This document shows positions 1 to 8,657 of a DNA stretch of 64,000 nucleotides, piece by piece. The notes beneath the pieces are model-generated. The model saw only the letters and a program-made list of their open reading frames with translations. It made no database searches and was not told the origin of the DNA. The translations under genes and the position numbers were made by a program. This stretch comes from an uncultured Roseburia sp. (GTDB lineage: Bacteria > Bacillota_A > Clostridia > Lachnospirales > Lachnospiraceae), in the NCBI GenBank assembly GCA_900753715.1, contig CAAEAE010000103.1, forward strand, positions 124,001 to 188,000, written 5' to 3'. Every line of letters begins with the position of its first letter. Positions within the stretch are counted from its first letter, which is position 1.

Positions 1-1
1 T

Positions 2-64
2 ACGAAGACTGTAGAGAAGTACGAAGAAGCGTTTGAACTGCTGACAGGAAAGAAATTTGCCTAG
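2..64 (+). CDS. purC: C-terminal end of a probable SAICAR synthase (PurC), partial
   Basis: Only the last 20 codons are visible, ending in a TAG stop at 62-64. The tail (KYEEAFELLTGKKFA) resembles the C-terminal helix of the Clostridia form of phosphoribosylaminoimidazole-succinocarboxamide synthase, and the next two genes are purF and purB, which often follow purC. The identification rests mostly on context; the catalytic part lies outside the window. No terminator is seen before purF, so the genes are probably co-transcribed. Confidence 0.5.
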   Translation, partial: TKTVEKYEEAFELLTGKKFA

Positions 65-133
65 AAAGCGATTGGTACATCATCAATAAGTACTGAAACG
101 GCAGACTGAATTTCGGGAAAGGTAAGATTCTAT

Positions 134-1603
134 ATGGATATGAATAGATTGGGCAGCGATATGCCACAGCAGGTGACAGACAACGGAGAGAGTGGTTTGC
201 ACGAGGAATGCGGCGTTTTCGGAATGTATGATTTTGACGGGGGTGATGTTGCATCCACGATTTATTACGGACTGTTTGCGCTTCAGCACAGAGGTCAGGA
301 AAGTTGTGGTATCGCAGTCAGCGAAACCGGTGGTCCGAAGGGAAAGGTGACTTCCTACAAGGGAATGGGACTGGTAAACGAAGTGTTTACGCAGGATAAC
401 TTAGAGCCTATGCACGGAGACATCGGTGTGGGACATGTCCGTTATTCGACGGCAGGTGCTTCCACAAGAGAGAATGCACAGCCGCTGGTTTTAAATTATG
501 TCAAGGGAACCCTTGCACTGGCACACAATGGAAACCTTATCAATGCAAAGGAATTAAAAAAAGAGCTTGAGTATACCGGAGCAATTTTCCAGACAACGAT
601 TGACTCTGAGGTGATTGCATACCACATTGCAAGAGAACGTCTGAATTCGGCAACGGTAGAAGAGGCGGTTGGACGTGCCTGCTGTAAGATAAAAGGTGCG
701 TATTCCCTGGTTGTCATGAGCCCGCGTAAACTCATCGGGGCGAGAGATCCGTACGGATTTAAGCCGTTATGCATTGGAAAACGGGATAATGCCTATATTC
801 TCGCATCCGAGACCTGTGCATTAGATACGATTGGTGCAGAATATGTCCGGGATGTTCTTCCGGGAGAGACCGTGACGATTACGCCGGAGAACGGCATTGT
901 TTCGGATATGTCAAGAGCATTGCCAAAGGAGCAGGAGGCAAGATGTATTTTTGAGTACATCTATTTTGCAAGACCGGACAGCCACATTGACGGCGTCAGT
1001 GTGTATGCTTCAAGAATTAAGGCAGGACGTTTCCTTGCGATGGATTCACCGGTGGAGGCAGACCTTGTGGTGGGTGTTCCAGAGTCTGGAAATGCTGCTG
1101 CACTTGGCTATTCTCTTCAGTCAGGAATCCCGTATGGAACGGCATTTGTCAAGAACGGGTATGTCGGACGAACCTTTATCAAGCCGAAGCAGAGCAGCCG
1201 TGAGTCGAGCGTGCGTGTAAAATTAAATGTTTTAAAAGAGGCAGTTGATGGAAAACGCGTGATTATGATTGATGATTCCATTGTCCGCGGAACAACTTCT
1301 GACCGTATTGTCAAGATGCTGCGGGATGCAGGGGCAACGGAGGTTCATGTGAGAATCAGCTCACCGCCATTCTTATGGCCGTGCTACTTTGGAACCGATA
1401 TTCCGGAGCGTGAGCAGTTGATTGCATACAATCGCAGTATTGATGATATCAGACAGATTATCGGAGCAGATTCTTTGGGATATTTAGAGATGGAGCGCCT
1501 TGAGGAGATGGTGGATGGTCTTTCAATCTGCAAAGGCTGCTTTAATGGAACATACCCGATGGAGCCGCCTACAGAAGATATCAGAGGCGATTTTGAACGG
1601 TAG
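134..1603 (+). CDS. purF: Amidophosphoribosyltransferase
   Basis: Catalyses the first committed step of purine synthesis: PRPP plus glutamine to 5-phosphoribosylamine, in the cytoplasm. The N-terminal glutamine amidotransferase nucleophile is the Cys of EECGVFG (residue 26), so about 25 residues form a propeptide that would be cleaved, longer than the 11 residues of the Bacillus enzyme. The C-terminal PRPP-binding loop VIMIDDSIVRGTTS is intact. Cysteines in RCIFEY, WPCYFG and ICKGCFNG match the four 4Fe-4S ligands of the Bacillus subtilis enzyme, so this is the oxygen-sensitive iron-sulfur type. An AAAGG sequence precedes the ATG at 134; a second in-frame ATG at 161 is a less likely start. 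purB follows after 23 bases. Confidence 0.97.
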   Translation: MDMNRLGSDMPQQVTDNGESGLHEECGVFGMYDFDGGDVASTIYYGLFALQHRGQESCGIAVSETGGPKGKVTSYKGMGLVNEVFTQDNLEPMHGDIGVGHVRYSTAGASTRENAQPLVLNYVKGTLALAHNGNLINAKELKKELEYTGAIFQTTIDSEVIAYHIARERLNSATVEEAVGRACCKIKGAYSLVVMSPRKLIGARDPYGFKPLCIGKRDNAYILASETCALDTIGAEYVRDVLPGETVTITPENGIVSDMSRALPKEQEARCIFEYIYFARPDSHIDGVSVYASRIKAGRFLAMDSPVEADLVVGVPESGNAAALGYSLQSGIPYGTAFVKNGYVGRTFIKPKQSSRESSVRVKLNVLKEAVDGKRVIMIDDSIVRGTTSDRIVKMLRDAGATEVHVRISSPPFLWPCYFGTDIPEREQLIAYNRSIDDIRQIIGADSLGYLEMERLEEMVDGLSICKGCFNGTYPMEPPTEDIRGDFER

Positions 1604-1626
1604 AGAGAAAAGGAGAACAGGATAGA

Positions 1627-3078
1627 ATGAGTACAGACCGCTATACAAGTCCGCTGTCTGAGCGTTATGCCAGCAGGGAAATGCAGTATATTTTTTCACA
1701 GGATATGAAATTCACGACATGGAGAAAACTCTGGATTGCGCTTGCAGAGACAGAGATGGAGCTTGGTCTCTCGGAGAATGGAAAGCCTGTCATCGCACAG
1801 GAACAGATTGACGAGTTAAAGGCACATGTGAACGATATCAATTATGATGTGGCGAAAGAACGCGAGAAACAGGTGCGTCATGATGTAATGAGCCATGTGT
1901 ACGCTTACGGACAGCAGTGCCCGAAGGCAGCCGGAATTATCCATCTCGGCGCAACCTCCTGCTACGTAGGTGACAATACTGATATTATCATTATGCGTGA
2001 AGCATTGAAGCTAGTGCACAAGAAGTTGGTCAACGTGATTTCTGAGCTGGCTGCATTTGCAGAGAAATACAAAGACCTTCCGACGCTGGCATTTACTCAT
2101 TTCCAGCCGGCACAACCTACAACAGTAGGAAAACGTGCAACACTCTGGGCACAGGAATTTATCATGGATTTAGAGGATCTTGAGTATGTGATGGGAAGCC
2201 TCAAGCTGTTAGGTTCCAAGGGAACGACCGGAACACAGGCAAGCTTCCTTGAGCTGTTTGACGGAGACCAGGAGACCATCGATAAGATTGACCCGATGAT
2301 TGCAGCAAAAATGGGATTTTCCCAGTGCTATGCAGTTTCCGGACAGACCTATTCCAGAAAAGTGGATACCAGAGTGGCAAACATTCTTGCCGGTATCGCT
2401 GCAAGTGCACACAAGATGTCAAACGATATTCGTCTGTTACAACATTTGAAAGAGGTTGAGGAGCCGTTTGAGAAAAATCAGATTGGTTCTTCTGCAATGG
2501 CATATAAGAGAAATCCGATGCGTTCTGAGCGAATTGCATCCTTATCCCGCTATGTGATGATTGATGCGCTTAATCCGGCAATCACTTCTGCAACACAGTG
2601 GTTTGAGCGAACTCTTGACGATTCCGCAAACAAGCGCCTTTCCATTCCGGAAGGATTCCTTGCGATTGACGGTATCTTAGATCTCTGTTTAAACGTTGTA
2701 GACGGACTTGTGGTATACGACAAGGTAATCCGCAAACATATGATGGCAGAACTGCCATTTATGGCAACGGAAAACATTATGATGGATGCTGTAAAAAATG
2801 GTGGAAACCGTCAGGAACTGCATGAGAAAATCCGTACTCTTTCCATGGAAGCAGGAAAGAATGTAAAACAGGAAGGAAAAGACAATAACCTGTTAGAGCT
2901 GATTGCTGCAGACCCTGAGTTTAATCTGACTTTAGGGGAACTTGAAGCTGCAATGGAGCCGTCAAAATATGTGGGACGTGCACCGATTCAGGTAGAAAAG
3001 TTCTTAAGCGAAGTAGTACAGCCGATTCTTGATGCAAACAAGGAAGAGATTGGCTTGAAGGCTGAAATTAACGTATAA
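1627..3078 (+). CDS. purB: Adenylosuccinate lyase
   Basis: Removes fumarate from SAICAR and from adenylosuccinate, so it acts twice in AMP synthesis. The fumarase/aspartase-superfamily signature reads SSAMAYKRNPMRSE around residues 290-303. At 483 residues it is longer than the Bacillus enzyme (about 430), and its N-terminus (RYTSPLSERYAS) and signature resemble the animal/yeast-like subfamily also found in many Clostridia. An AGGAGAACAGG ribosome site precedes the ATG. It ends the purine operon visible here, followed by a perfect 20-bp stem terminator. Confidence 0.96.
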   Translation: MSTDRYTSPLSERYASREMQYIFSQDMKFTTWRKLWIALAETEMELGLSENGKPVIAQEQIDELKAHVNDINYDVAKEREKQVRHDVMSHVYAYGQQCPKAAGIIHLGATSCYVGDNTDIIIMREALKLVHKKLVNVISELAAFAEKYKDLPTLAFTHFQPAQPTTVGKRATLWAQEFIMDLEDLEYVMGSLKLLGSKGTTGTQASFLELFDGDQETIDKIDPMIAAKMGFSQCYAVSGQTYSRKVDTRVANILAGIAASAHKMSNDIRLLQHLKEVEEPFEKNQIGSSAMAYKRNPMRSERIASLSRYVMIDALNPAITSATQWFERTLDDSANKRLSIPEGFLAIDGILDLCLNVVDGLVVYDKVIRKHMMAELPFMATENIMMDAVKNGGNRQELHEKIRTLSMEAGKNVKQEGKDNNLLELIAADPEFNLTLGELEAAMEPSKYVGRAPIQVEKFLSEVVQPILDANKEEIGLKAEINV

Positions 3079-3094
3079 AAGAAATATTACATTG

Positions 3095-3145
3095 AAAAAC
3101 TCCATGTTTCGGAAGCTGATAACGTTTCCGAAACATGGAGTTTTT
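3095..3145. terminator. Bidirectional intrinsic terminator between purB and degV
   Basis: A perfect 20-bp inverted repeat (arms 3095-3114 and 3126-3145) surrounds an 11-base loop. It begins with AAAAA and ends with TTTTT, so it gives a hairpin plus U-tract on both strands. It ends purB transcripts on the plus strand and the degV transcript (stop at 3151) on the minus strand. Confidence 0.88.
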
Positions 3146-3150
3146 ACTTT

Positions 3151-4023
3151 TTAGCGGTAATCGCCGAGATAGAAGAGTGCAACGGTTCCAGGACCGGAGT
3201 GTGCACCGATGGTAGGACCGATGTAATCAATTAAAAAGTTTTCAAAGCCAAGACGTTCTTTAATTAAATCTGCCACAAATCTGGCGTCTTCCTCACAGTC
3301 GCCATGACTGATAAAAATCACATCATTTTTGTCACGATAGGAACCGATTTGTTGTTCCATTGCATCAACAAGTGCTGTGAGCGATTTTTTACGTCCGCGT
3401 GTTTTGCTCGTAAGAACAAGATGACCTTCGTTATCTACATGAAGAACCGGTTTTAAGCTGATGATAGTTCCGACCACTGCGGCTGTTTTGGAAAGACGTC
3501 CACCGCGGTAGAGATGGAACAAATCATCCACAGTAAAATTATGCACTAGGTGAAGCTTATTTTCTTCGAGCCAGGAGGCAACTTCTTCCATGGAATGTCC
3601 GGCTTCTTTCATGCAGACGGCCTTATGAACGAAAAGCCCCTCACCGAGTGTAGCTGATAGTGAGTCGACAATAGTAATTTTGGTGTTCGGGTGGCGTTCC
3701 ATGACTTCTTCTGCGGCGAGGCGCACATTATTATAAGTACCGCTCATACCGGAAGAAAATGCAATGTGAAGGATGTCCACATCCTGTGCCGAGAGGATAG
3801 ACTCAAACATATCGGCAGCTTCTTCGGGATTCGCCTGTGAAGTGGTTGGGAGAGAGCCGTTTCGCATCATGGCGTAAAATTCTTTTTCGGGAAGCGGGTG
3901 CTCCCAGGTATAAGTGACTCCCTCAATTGTGTAAGGTAGTGTCATAATGTGCAGAGCGTGTTCTTCGACATAGCTTTTGGGAAGATCTGCGGTGCTGTCT
4001 GTGGTGATAATATATTCTTTCAT
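3151..4023 (-). CDS. DegV-family fatty-acid-binding protein
   Basis: DegV proteins bind a fatty acid; in Firmicutes some act as FakB subunits delivering host fatty acids to the kinase FakA. The N-terminal TTDSTADLP and the central FSSGMSGTYN match the family's conserved fatty-acid carboxylate-binding loops. The length of 290 residues is typical. I place the start at ATG 4023 because GAGG lies six bases before it; a further ATG at 4035 would overlap the upstream gene and has no better site. The stop of the upstream LacI-like gene overlaps this ribosome site, so the two are probably one transcript. No fakA is in the window, so the FakB role is an inference. Confidence 0.88.
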   Translation of the reverse strand: MKEYIITTDSTADLPKSYVEEHALHIMTLPYTIEGVTYTWEHPLPEKEFYAMMRNGSLPTTSQANPEEAADMFESILSAQDVDILHIAFSSGMSGTYNNVRLAAEEVMERHPNTKITIVDSLSATLGEGLFVHKAVCMKEAGHSMEEVASWLEENKLHLVHNFTVDDLFHLYRGGRLSKTAAVVGTIISLKPVLHVDNEGHLVLTSKTRGRKKSLTALVDAMEQQIGSYRDKNDVIFISHGDCEEDARFVADLIKERLGFENFLIDYIGPTIGAHSGPGTVALFYLGDYR

Positions 4024-4031
4024 AAATGACC

Positions 4032-4895
4032 TCATTTCAAAAATGTTTGCTGTTTTTCCGGGCGATGGAGAACGTCAATCAGATGCGGACGCAATGTTCC
4101 CTTTAGCAGGTATTCCCGGGCAGGGGTACCTGGGTTTTGAATCAGATAAAGAATCTGTTGTACAGCAAGGGACACAAGCTCCTGCAGGGGCTGTGCTACC
4201 GTGTCAAATCCAGGATGAATCGGATTGCCGGAATCTTTATTGGAAAAGCCAATCAGGGTGAGTGGTGTTTCTGTCGTGGGGTTATTCACCAGAAGGTATT
4301 CAATAAAGTGTCTTGTCAGTGTCTGTGTGGTGGTAAAAATGGTGTTGCAGCCCTGGGCACTGATAGTTTCAACTAATGCGGGAACCTCGTTTGCATCTCC
4401 TGAGGTATAATGAATCCATTCAGAATGAAAGCCTGCCGGAGAGGACTCCATCGCACTCTGGTAGGCAGAGACAATCTCGTCTGCGTTGGAAAGTCTGCGG
4501 TCTGAGCAGATTAATGCAATTCGGTCATTTCCGCTTGTAATATTGGAAACCATTGCCTGGTAGACAGCGGAGTAATTTGCTTCCAGGATGCAGGTGCAGG
4601 GGCAGCCATTTGGTCTGCGGTTTAAAAAGATAACCGGAATACGTTTTGGGATGGCATCCGCTAACTGTTTGTATTCAACAGCATCCGAGAGAAGCAGAAT
4701 ACCGTCTGTAATTTTCGAGAAATAGCAAAGCATTTCCCGCTCGCGTTCTATACTGTGATTGGTGGTTGTAACGATTAACTGATATCCCTGTGCAGCAAAT
4801 AATTCTTCTGCCTGTTCCATCAGGTGACCGGAAAAGTCATTGGAAACGTTGGAGAGAATTAAGCCGATGGTATTACGGGGTTTTCTAGGCGCCAT
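4032..4895 (-). CDS. LacI/GalR-type ligand-binding domain protein lacking the helix-turn-helix
   Basis: From about residue 8 onward (RNTIGLILSNVSNDF) the protein follows the periplasmic-binding-protein-like sensor domain of LacI/GalR regulators, through VIFLNRR and LTLIGFSN to a C-terminal LKGTLRPHLI. The roughly 60-residue helix-turn-helix and hinge are absent: the ATG at 4895 has its own AGAGG site seven bases upstream, and the minus strand before it reads like an AT-rich promoter rather than a frameshifted HTH. At 287 residues it is a full sensor domain. It cannot bind DNA as LacI does by itself. It could modulate another regulator or be a decayed repressor. It precedes degV closely. Confidence 0.75.
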   Translation of the reverse strand: MAPRKPRNTIGLILSNVSNDFSGHLMEQAEELFAAQGYQLIVTTTNHSIEREREMLCYFSKITDGILLLSDAVEYKQLADAIPKRIPVIFLNRRPNGCPCTCILEANYSAVYQAMVSNITSGNDRIALICSDRRLSNADEIVSAYQSAMESSPAGFHSEWIHYTSGDANEVPALVETISAQGCNTIFTTTQTLTRHFIEYLLVNNPTTETPLTLIGFSNKDSGNPIHPGFDTVAQPLQELVSLAVQQILYLIQNPGTPAREYLLKGTLRPHLIDVLHRPEKQQTFLK

Positions 4896-4933
4896 GGCAA
4901 TTACCTCTGAATTATAATTATTTTGACAATTGC

Positions 4934-4962
4934 ATTATAGCTGATTCCGATAGAAAAAGGAA
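4934..4962 (-). promoter_or_regulatory. Possible promoter of the LacI-like/degV genes
   Basis: On the minus strand a perfect TATAAT (4934-4939) lies about 40 bases before the start codon, with a weak TTCCTT 17 bases further up. The -10 is good and the -35 poor. Confidence 0.35.
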
Positions 4963-5009
4963 GTTAAAGCATACAATTTGTAAAAAAAATAAAAATTACA
5001 AAAATAATA

Positions 5010-5038
5010 TTTACATTTGACGAAAAATGAAGTATTAT
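5010..5038 (+). promoter_or_regulatory. Probable sigma-A promoter of the Tad-like operon
   Basis: TTTACA (5010-5015) and TATTAT (5033-5038) are 17 bases apart, each five of six to consensus. An overlapping TATAAT at 5036-5041 is an alternative -10. Transcription would start near 5045, leaving a leader of about 155 bases before the first gene. Confidence 0.5.
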
Positions 5039-5127
5039 AATAACATCTTTTTTCAAATTAGATATTTCTATGTGTGTGGGATTTGTTTCGCAGTATGAAG
5101 CAGAGAGGACGTCAGCGCACACAATCC

Positions 5128-5161
5128 GCGGCAGAATCGCCGCACAGAATCTTAGATTCTG
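5128..5161 (+). promoter_or_regulatory. Two adjacent hairpins in the Tad-like operon leader
   Basis: GCGGC (5128-5132) pairs with GCCGC (5139-5143) around AGAATC, and CAGAATC (5145-5151) pairs with GATTCTG (5155-5161) around TTA. The AGAATC loop of the first hairpin could instead pair with the GATTCT arm of the second, which suggests two alternative structures. No U-run follows, so it is not a terminator. Function unknown. Confidence 0.4.
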
Positions 5162-5201
5162 AGTAATTCCAAAAAAATTTAACAAACAAGAAGAGGTGCC
5201 T

Positions 5202-5786
5202 GTGAGAATCGCATTTTGGGGAGAAGAGACAGGCAGTGGCACTACGTCAAATATGCTCGTAATCTCGGAGGTTTTTGCCTGGAAGGCAAAACAGAGAGCG
5301 CACAGATCCAACAATTCCATTCAGGTGGAACAGATGCCGGAATTTATTGACTGCGGAAGCAGGACAGATGAAGGAACCAGACAGCTTTTGAGAGAGGCAG
5401 ATTTGGTAATCGTCAATGCAAGACAGTCAAAGCACATGTTAGACCGGTTTTTCCTGGATTTACCAGGAGTTTCACAGAATTCATTTTTCCTGATCGGGAG
5501 CTATTTCCACGGAGATATTTACAACAGAGCAAACATTGAACGAATCTATCGGATTCCACAGGAGCGCATCGGGGTTATTCCTTATAATTCTGAATTCCGG
5601 TATGCGTGTGAATCGGGAAAACAGAGAGAGTTCATGAGGGTGGAACGAAGAAAAATCTACAAGGAATTTCGTGGAAGCGAGCAGACAAGAGAGTTTTTTA
5701 AGGAAGTAAGACGGACGGTAGGTGCACTGCAAAAAATTTTAATTCAGATTGAAGAAGGAGAGAAAAACTATGGAAATTGTATTTGA
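5202..5786 (+). CDS. TadZ/CpaE-like protein with degenerate P-loop
   Basis: The start MRIAFWGEETGSGTTSNM resembles the ParA/MinD-like N-terminus of Tad-locus TadZ/CpaE proteins, which place the pilus machine in the cell. The loop where a Walker A motif would sit (GEETGSGTTS) has no lysine, so nucleotide hydrolysis is doubtful. At 194 residues it is much shorter than a typical TadZ. I chose GTG 5202 because AAGAGG (5191-5196) is five bases upstream; GTG 5196 overlaps that site. The 3' end overlaps the start of the next small gene by 17 bases. The role is inferred from position before a TadA ATPase. Confidence 0.55.
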   Translation: MRIAFWGEETGSGTTSNMLVISEVFAWKAKQRAHRSNNSIQVEQMPEFIDCGSRTDEGTRQLLREADLVIVNARQSKHMLDRFFLDLPGVSQNSFFLIGSYFHGDIYNRANIERIYRIPQERIGVIPYNSEFRYACESGKQREFMRVERRKIYKEFRGSEQTREFFKEVRRTVGALQKILIQIEEGEKNYGNCI

Positions 5787-5955
5787 AAAGTATGGAAAGG
5801 CAATATTAGTTGTCATTGTAATGCTGGCATTGGGAGGAATCATTGTAGCAGCGTTGACTTCGGATGGCTATGTGGCAAAAGCGTTCCAGGATGCGTTAGA
5901 GGGATTTTTTGGAAATATGAACGGACTTTTGCCACAGGGAGGTTCTGAAATCTAA
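5770..5955 (+). CDS. Small single-membrane-helix protein, pilin-like candidate
   Basis: It encodes 61 residues: a short N-terminus (MEIVFEKYGK), one hydrophobic helix at about 11-29, and a soluble tail containing FQDALEGFFG. An AGAAGGAG sequence about ten bases upstream supports ATG 5770 over an upstream in-frame TTG. It overlaps the end of the TadZ-like gene in another frame and precedes tadA, the usual place for a Flp-type pilin. There is no clear prepilin peptidase site. The E-x-Y-G-K N-terminus recurs in other small proteins of this operon. Confidence 0.6.
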   Translation: MEIVFEKYGKAILVVIVMLALGGIIVAALTSDGYVAKAFQDALEGFFGNMNGLLPQGGSEI

Positions 5956-6012
5956 AAATACAGGATGCGGTGTCGGAAGAGTTGTTCTGGCACTGCAGCA
6001 GAAGGAGAAAAA

Positions 6013-7077
6013 ATGAGTGAAATATCGATATTTGAACCGAAGCCGGAACAGTTCGGGGTTTTCTGGCGATATATTGAGGACCCGGATGTGACGGATATTG
6101 ATTACAATGGAAGAGAACTGTGGATTACAGATTTAAAGAAAGGACATTACCGGGCAGAGGAAACAGTCACGGAGCATTTTCTGCAGTCTTTTACGCATAA
6201 TATTTCAAATTGTGCCAACCGGCAGTTTAATCATGCGAATAAGATTTTAGAAGCCGATACGAAGGAACTTCGAATCAGTATTTTACATGATTCTGTGGCA
6301 GTGAGCGGAACGAGTATCTGTATCCGGAAATCGTCTGCAGTCGTACGCAGTTCAATAAAAGAGATGATTGAGGATAGATTTTGTACACAGGAGATTTTAG
6401 AACTTCTGTTAAACTGCGTGCAGGCAAAGATGAATTTTGTTTTTGGCGGGGAGCCGGGAAGCGGCAAGACAGAGTGTGCAAAGTTTTTTATGCAGTTTAT
6501 TCCCAAGGAGGAGCGTGTGATTACAATTGAAGATTCCTTAGAAATCCATTATCGGGATATTAATCCGGGAGCGGATGCAGTGGAACTTCGGATTGCACCC
6601 GGCTTTGATTATACAGATGCCATCAAGGCGTGCCTCAGACAAAATCCAAAGTGGCTGATGCTTTCCGAGGCGCGTTCTGTGGAAGTGACCTCTCTTTTGG
6701 AACAGTGGAGTACCGGAGTAAATGGCTTTACGACGATTCATTTAGACGATTTGCGCAAGCTGCCGGATCGGATTTTAAATATGATGAATAATGTCAATGA
6801 TGCGGACCGGATGGAGAACCGGATTTACCGCTATGTAAATGTAGGAATCTTAATCAGGCGCACCGTACGGCCGGATGGAAGTGTGCGGCGCTATATGGAT
6901 CAGCTTTGTTTTTACAGCAGACAGGGGCAGGAAAACCGGGTTTACATGATTGTAAAAGACGGAGAACCTGTGTCAAAGGAACTTCCACCGGATATTGAGC
7001 AGAAATTAAAAAATGCCGGGGTTAGACAAGCTTATGTGTGTCCGTTATTGGAACGCTATATTGAGGAAGGGAAATAA
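6013..7077 (+). CDS. tadA: TadA/CpaF-family secretion ATPase
   Basis: Hexameric ATPase that powers assembly of Flp/Tad pili or related secretion at the cytoplasmic membrane. Walker A is GEPGSGKT (about residues 146-153), the Walker B/Glu region is WLMLSEAR (about 214-221), and TTIHLDD (about 240-246) contains the conserved histidine box. The length of 354 residues is that of a short CpaF, without the long N-terminal extension. GAAGGAG five bases before ATG 6013 fixes the start. Its stop codon overlaps the start of the next gene (TAATG), so the ATPase and its membrane partner are translationally coupled. Confidence 0.9.
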   Translation: MSEISIFEPKPEQFGVFWRYIEDPDVTDIDYNGRELWITDLKKGHYRAEETVTEHFLQSFTHNISNCANRQFNHANKILEADTKELRISILHDSVAVSGTSICIRKSSAVVRSSIKEMIEDRFCTQEILELLLNCVQAKMNFVFGGEPGSGKTECAKFFMQFIPKEERVITIEDSLEIHYRDINPGADAVELRIAPGFDYTDAIKACLRQNPKWLMLSEARSVEVTSLLEQWSTGVNGFTTIHLDDLRKLPDRILNMMNNVNDADRMENRIYRYVNVGILIRRTVRPDGSVRRYMDQLCFYSRQGQENRVYMIVKDGEPVSKELPPDIEQKLKNAGVRQAYVCPLLERYIEEGK

Positions 7078-8633
7078 TGAAAAAAAAGAAGAAAAAGGTG
7101 CAGAAAGAGTCGTTTCTGTCTGGACGGTTTGGGCTTTTAAATCCCAAGAATCTTGCAAAGGAAGTGCATGTTTACGGATACAACTATTCCTGGAAAATGC
7201 ACATGCTTTTAAATGTCTGCTCTTTGCTTGGAATTTCTGTTATTGGGGTTTTGTTTCAGATGAGACCGGGATATCTGGCAGTGATATTTCTGGCAGTACT
7301 TATTCTGTTACCGATGTTAATCCGGGACATGTATAAGCGTGCATATGAACAGAAAAGGTTTGCAGATGTAACTACATATATGGAACAAATGCTTTATTCG
7401 TTTCAGAAAAGTGAAAAGGTGTCGTTTGCACTTGAAGAGACAATGGAGGTGTTTGAAGGAGGACTGATGCGGGATTGCATCGAGGAAGCACTTTCGTATT
7501 TAAGAACGGGTTATGCAAGGACGGAGAAGGGAGTTTTACGGGAGGCACTCGAACGGATTGAGGTATCTTATCGCTGTACAAAAATTATGGCGGTTCACGA
7601 GCTTTTGGTGAATGGGGAGGAGTATGGCGGTGATATGGATAATTCTGTGTTTCTGCTTTTAAATGACATTGAGGTATGGAAGAGAAGTGGTTACAAGTTA
7701 CAGGCAAATAAGAAAAAAAGTCATACGGATAATCTGATTTCGATTGTGACAGCAACAATCCTTTGTGCAGTTGCACTATATGTGCTTGATGCAATGAGCC
7801 GCCTGTTTCCGGCAAAAACAAGTATCCGGATTTTTGATGTGCCGGTGATTCAGGTGTCTTCCATGTTGTTTATTTTATTTTTGCTGTATGTACTTGTAAA
7901 GAGTATGAGGAGTCTGACAGACAACTGGCTTGAAAAACAATCTGTGCAGGACGAGAGAACTTTACGCCGCAGTTACGAACTTGTGACATCTTATGATGAA
8001 ACGAAGGAAAGAAAGAAGAGTATTTTATGGTCAGCACCATGTTTGGCTGGAGGAATGATTGCATTTGCGCTGGGACATCCAGTGCTTGGAATGTTGTGCA
8101 TTCTGGGAACTGTTATTTTACTGCTACAGCATAAAATCGGTTTTTATGTTGCAAAAAAGGAATTACATAAAGAGATGTATCTTGCGTTGCCACAATGGCT
8201 TATGCAGATTGCATTGCTGCTTCAAAGTAACAATGTACAGGTTTCTATTGCAAAGTCGATGAACGGTGCACCGGTAGTATTACAGGAAGAATTAAGACAA
8301 CTGCAGGGACGTTTACAAAGGGATCCGGGTGGATTAAAGGCATACACGGATTTTTGCCGGGAATTTGATGTGCCGGAAGCACAAAGCTGCATGAAGATGC
8401 TCCATGCGATATCGGAATCGGGAACAGGAAATGCCAAAATCCAGATTAATAATTTGATTCAGCGTGTTTATGAGATGCAGGATATGACGGAACGGATTCG
8501 GGAAGGGCAGCTTGCATTTCAGATGCGGCTATTATTTTCCTATCCGGTAGTAGGAGCAACAGCAAAACTTCTTGTAGATCTGACGGTTGGGATGATTTAT
8601 ATGTTTCAGATACTTGGGAAAATGGGAATGTGA
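7077..8633 (+). CDS. TadB/TadC-type inner-membrane platform protein (type II secretion F-like)
   Basis: This 518-residue protein has a lysine-rich N-terminus (MKKKKKK), a pair of hydrophobic helices near 45-85, a soluble domain rich in LEETMEVFEGG-type helices, membrane helices near 220-280, another pair near 325-355, a second soluble helical domain and a final hydrophobic segment. The layout of two cytoplasmic helical domains between membrane helices fits a single polypeptide doing the work of TadB and TadC, which are separate genes in most Tad loci. It begins inside the tadA stop codon. Identification is by architecture and position more than by motif. Confidence 0.7.
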   Translation: MKKKKKKVQKESFLSGRFGLLNPKNLAKEVHVYGYNYSWKMHMLLNVCSLLGISVIGVLFQMRPGYLAVIFLAVLILLPMLIRDMYKRAYEQKRFADVTTYMEQMLYSFQKSEKVSFALEETMEVFEGGLMRDCIEEALSYLRTGYARTEKGVLREALERIEVSYRCTKIMAVHELLVNGEEYGGDMDNSVFLLLNDIEVWKRSGYKLQANKKKSHTDNLISIVTATILCAVALYVLDAMSRLFPAKTSIRIFDVPVIQVSSMLFILFLLYVLVKSMRSLTDNWLEKQSVQDERTLRRSYELVTSYDETKERKKSILWSAPCLAGGMIAFALGHPVLGMLCILGTVILLLQHKIGFYVAKKELHKEMYLALPQWLMQIALLLQSNNVQVSIAKSMNGAPVVLQEELRQLQGRLQRDPGGLKAYTDFCREFDVPEAQSCMKMLHAISESGTGNAKIQINNLIQRVYEMQDMTERIREGQLAFQMRLLFSYPVVGATAKLLVDLTVGMIYMFQILGKMGM

Positions 8634-8657
8634 CAGGAGATAACATAGGAGGAACTT

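Larger units (their letters stand above)
4896..5201. other. Divergent intergenic region with the Tad-like operon promoter and leader
   Basis: This 306-base, AT-rich stretch separates the minus-strand LacI-like gene from the plus-strand Tad-like operon. It holds a promoter for each direction and, on the plus strand, an untranslated leader of about 155 bases containing two adjacent small hairpins. I found no coding sequence in it and did not recognise a known riboswitch. Confidence 0.6.

Noticed and set aside
5045..5201. Cyclic di-GMP riboswitch in the Tad-like operon leader
   Set aside because: The conserved GEMM core sequences could not be found; only two short stems are present.
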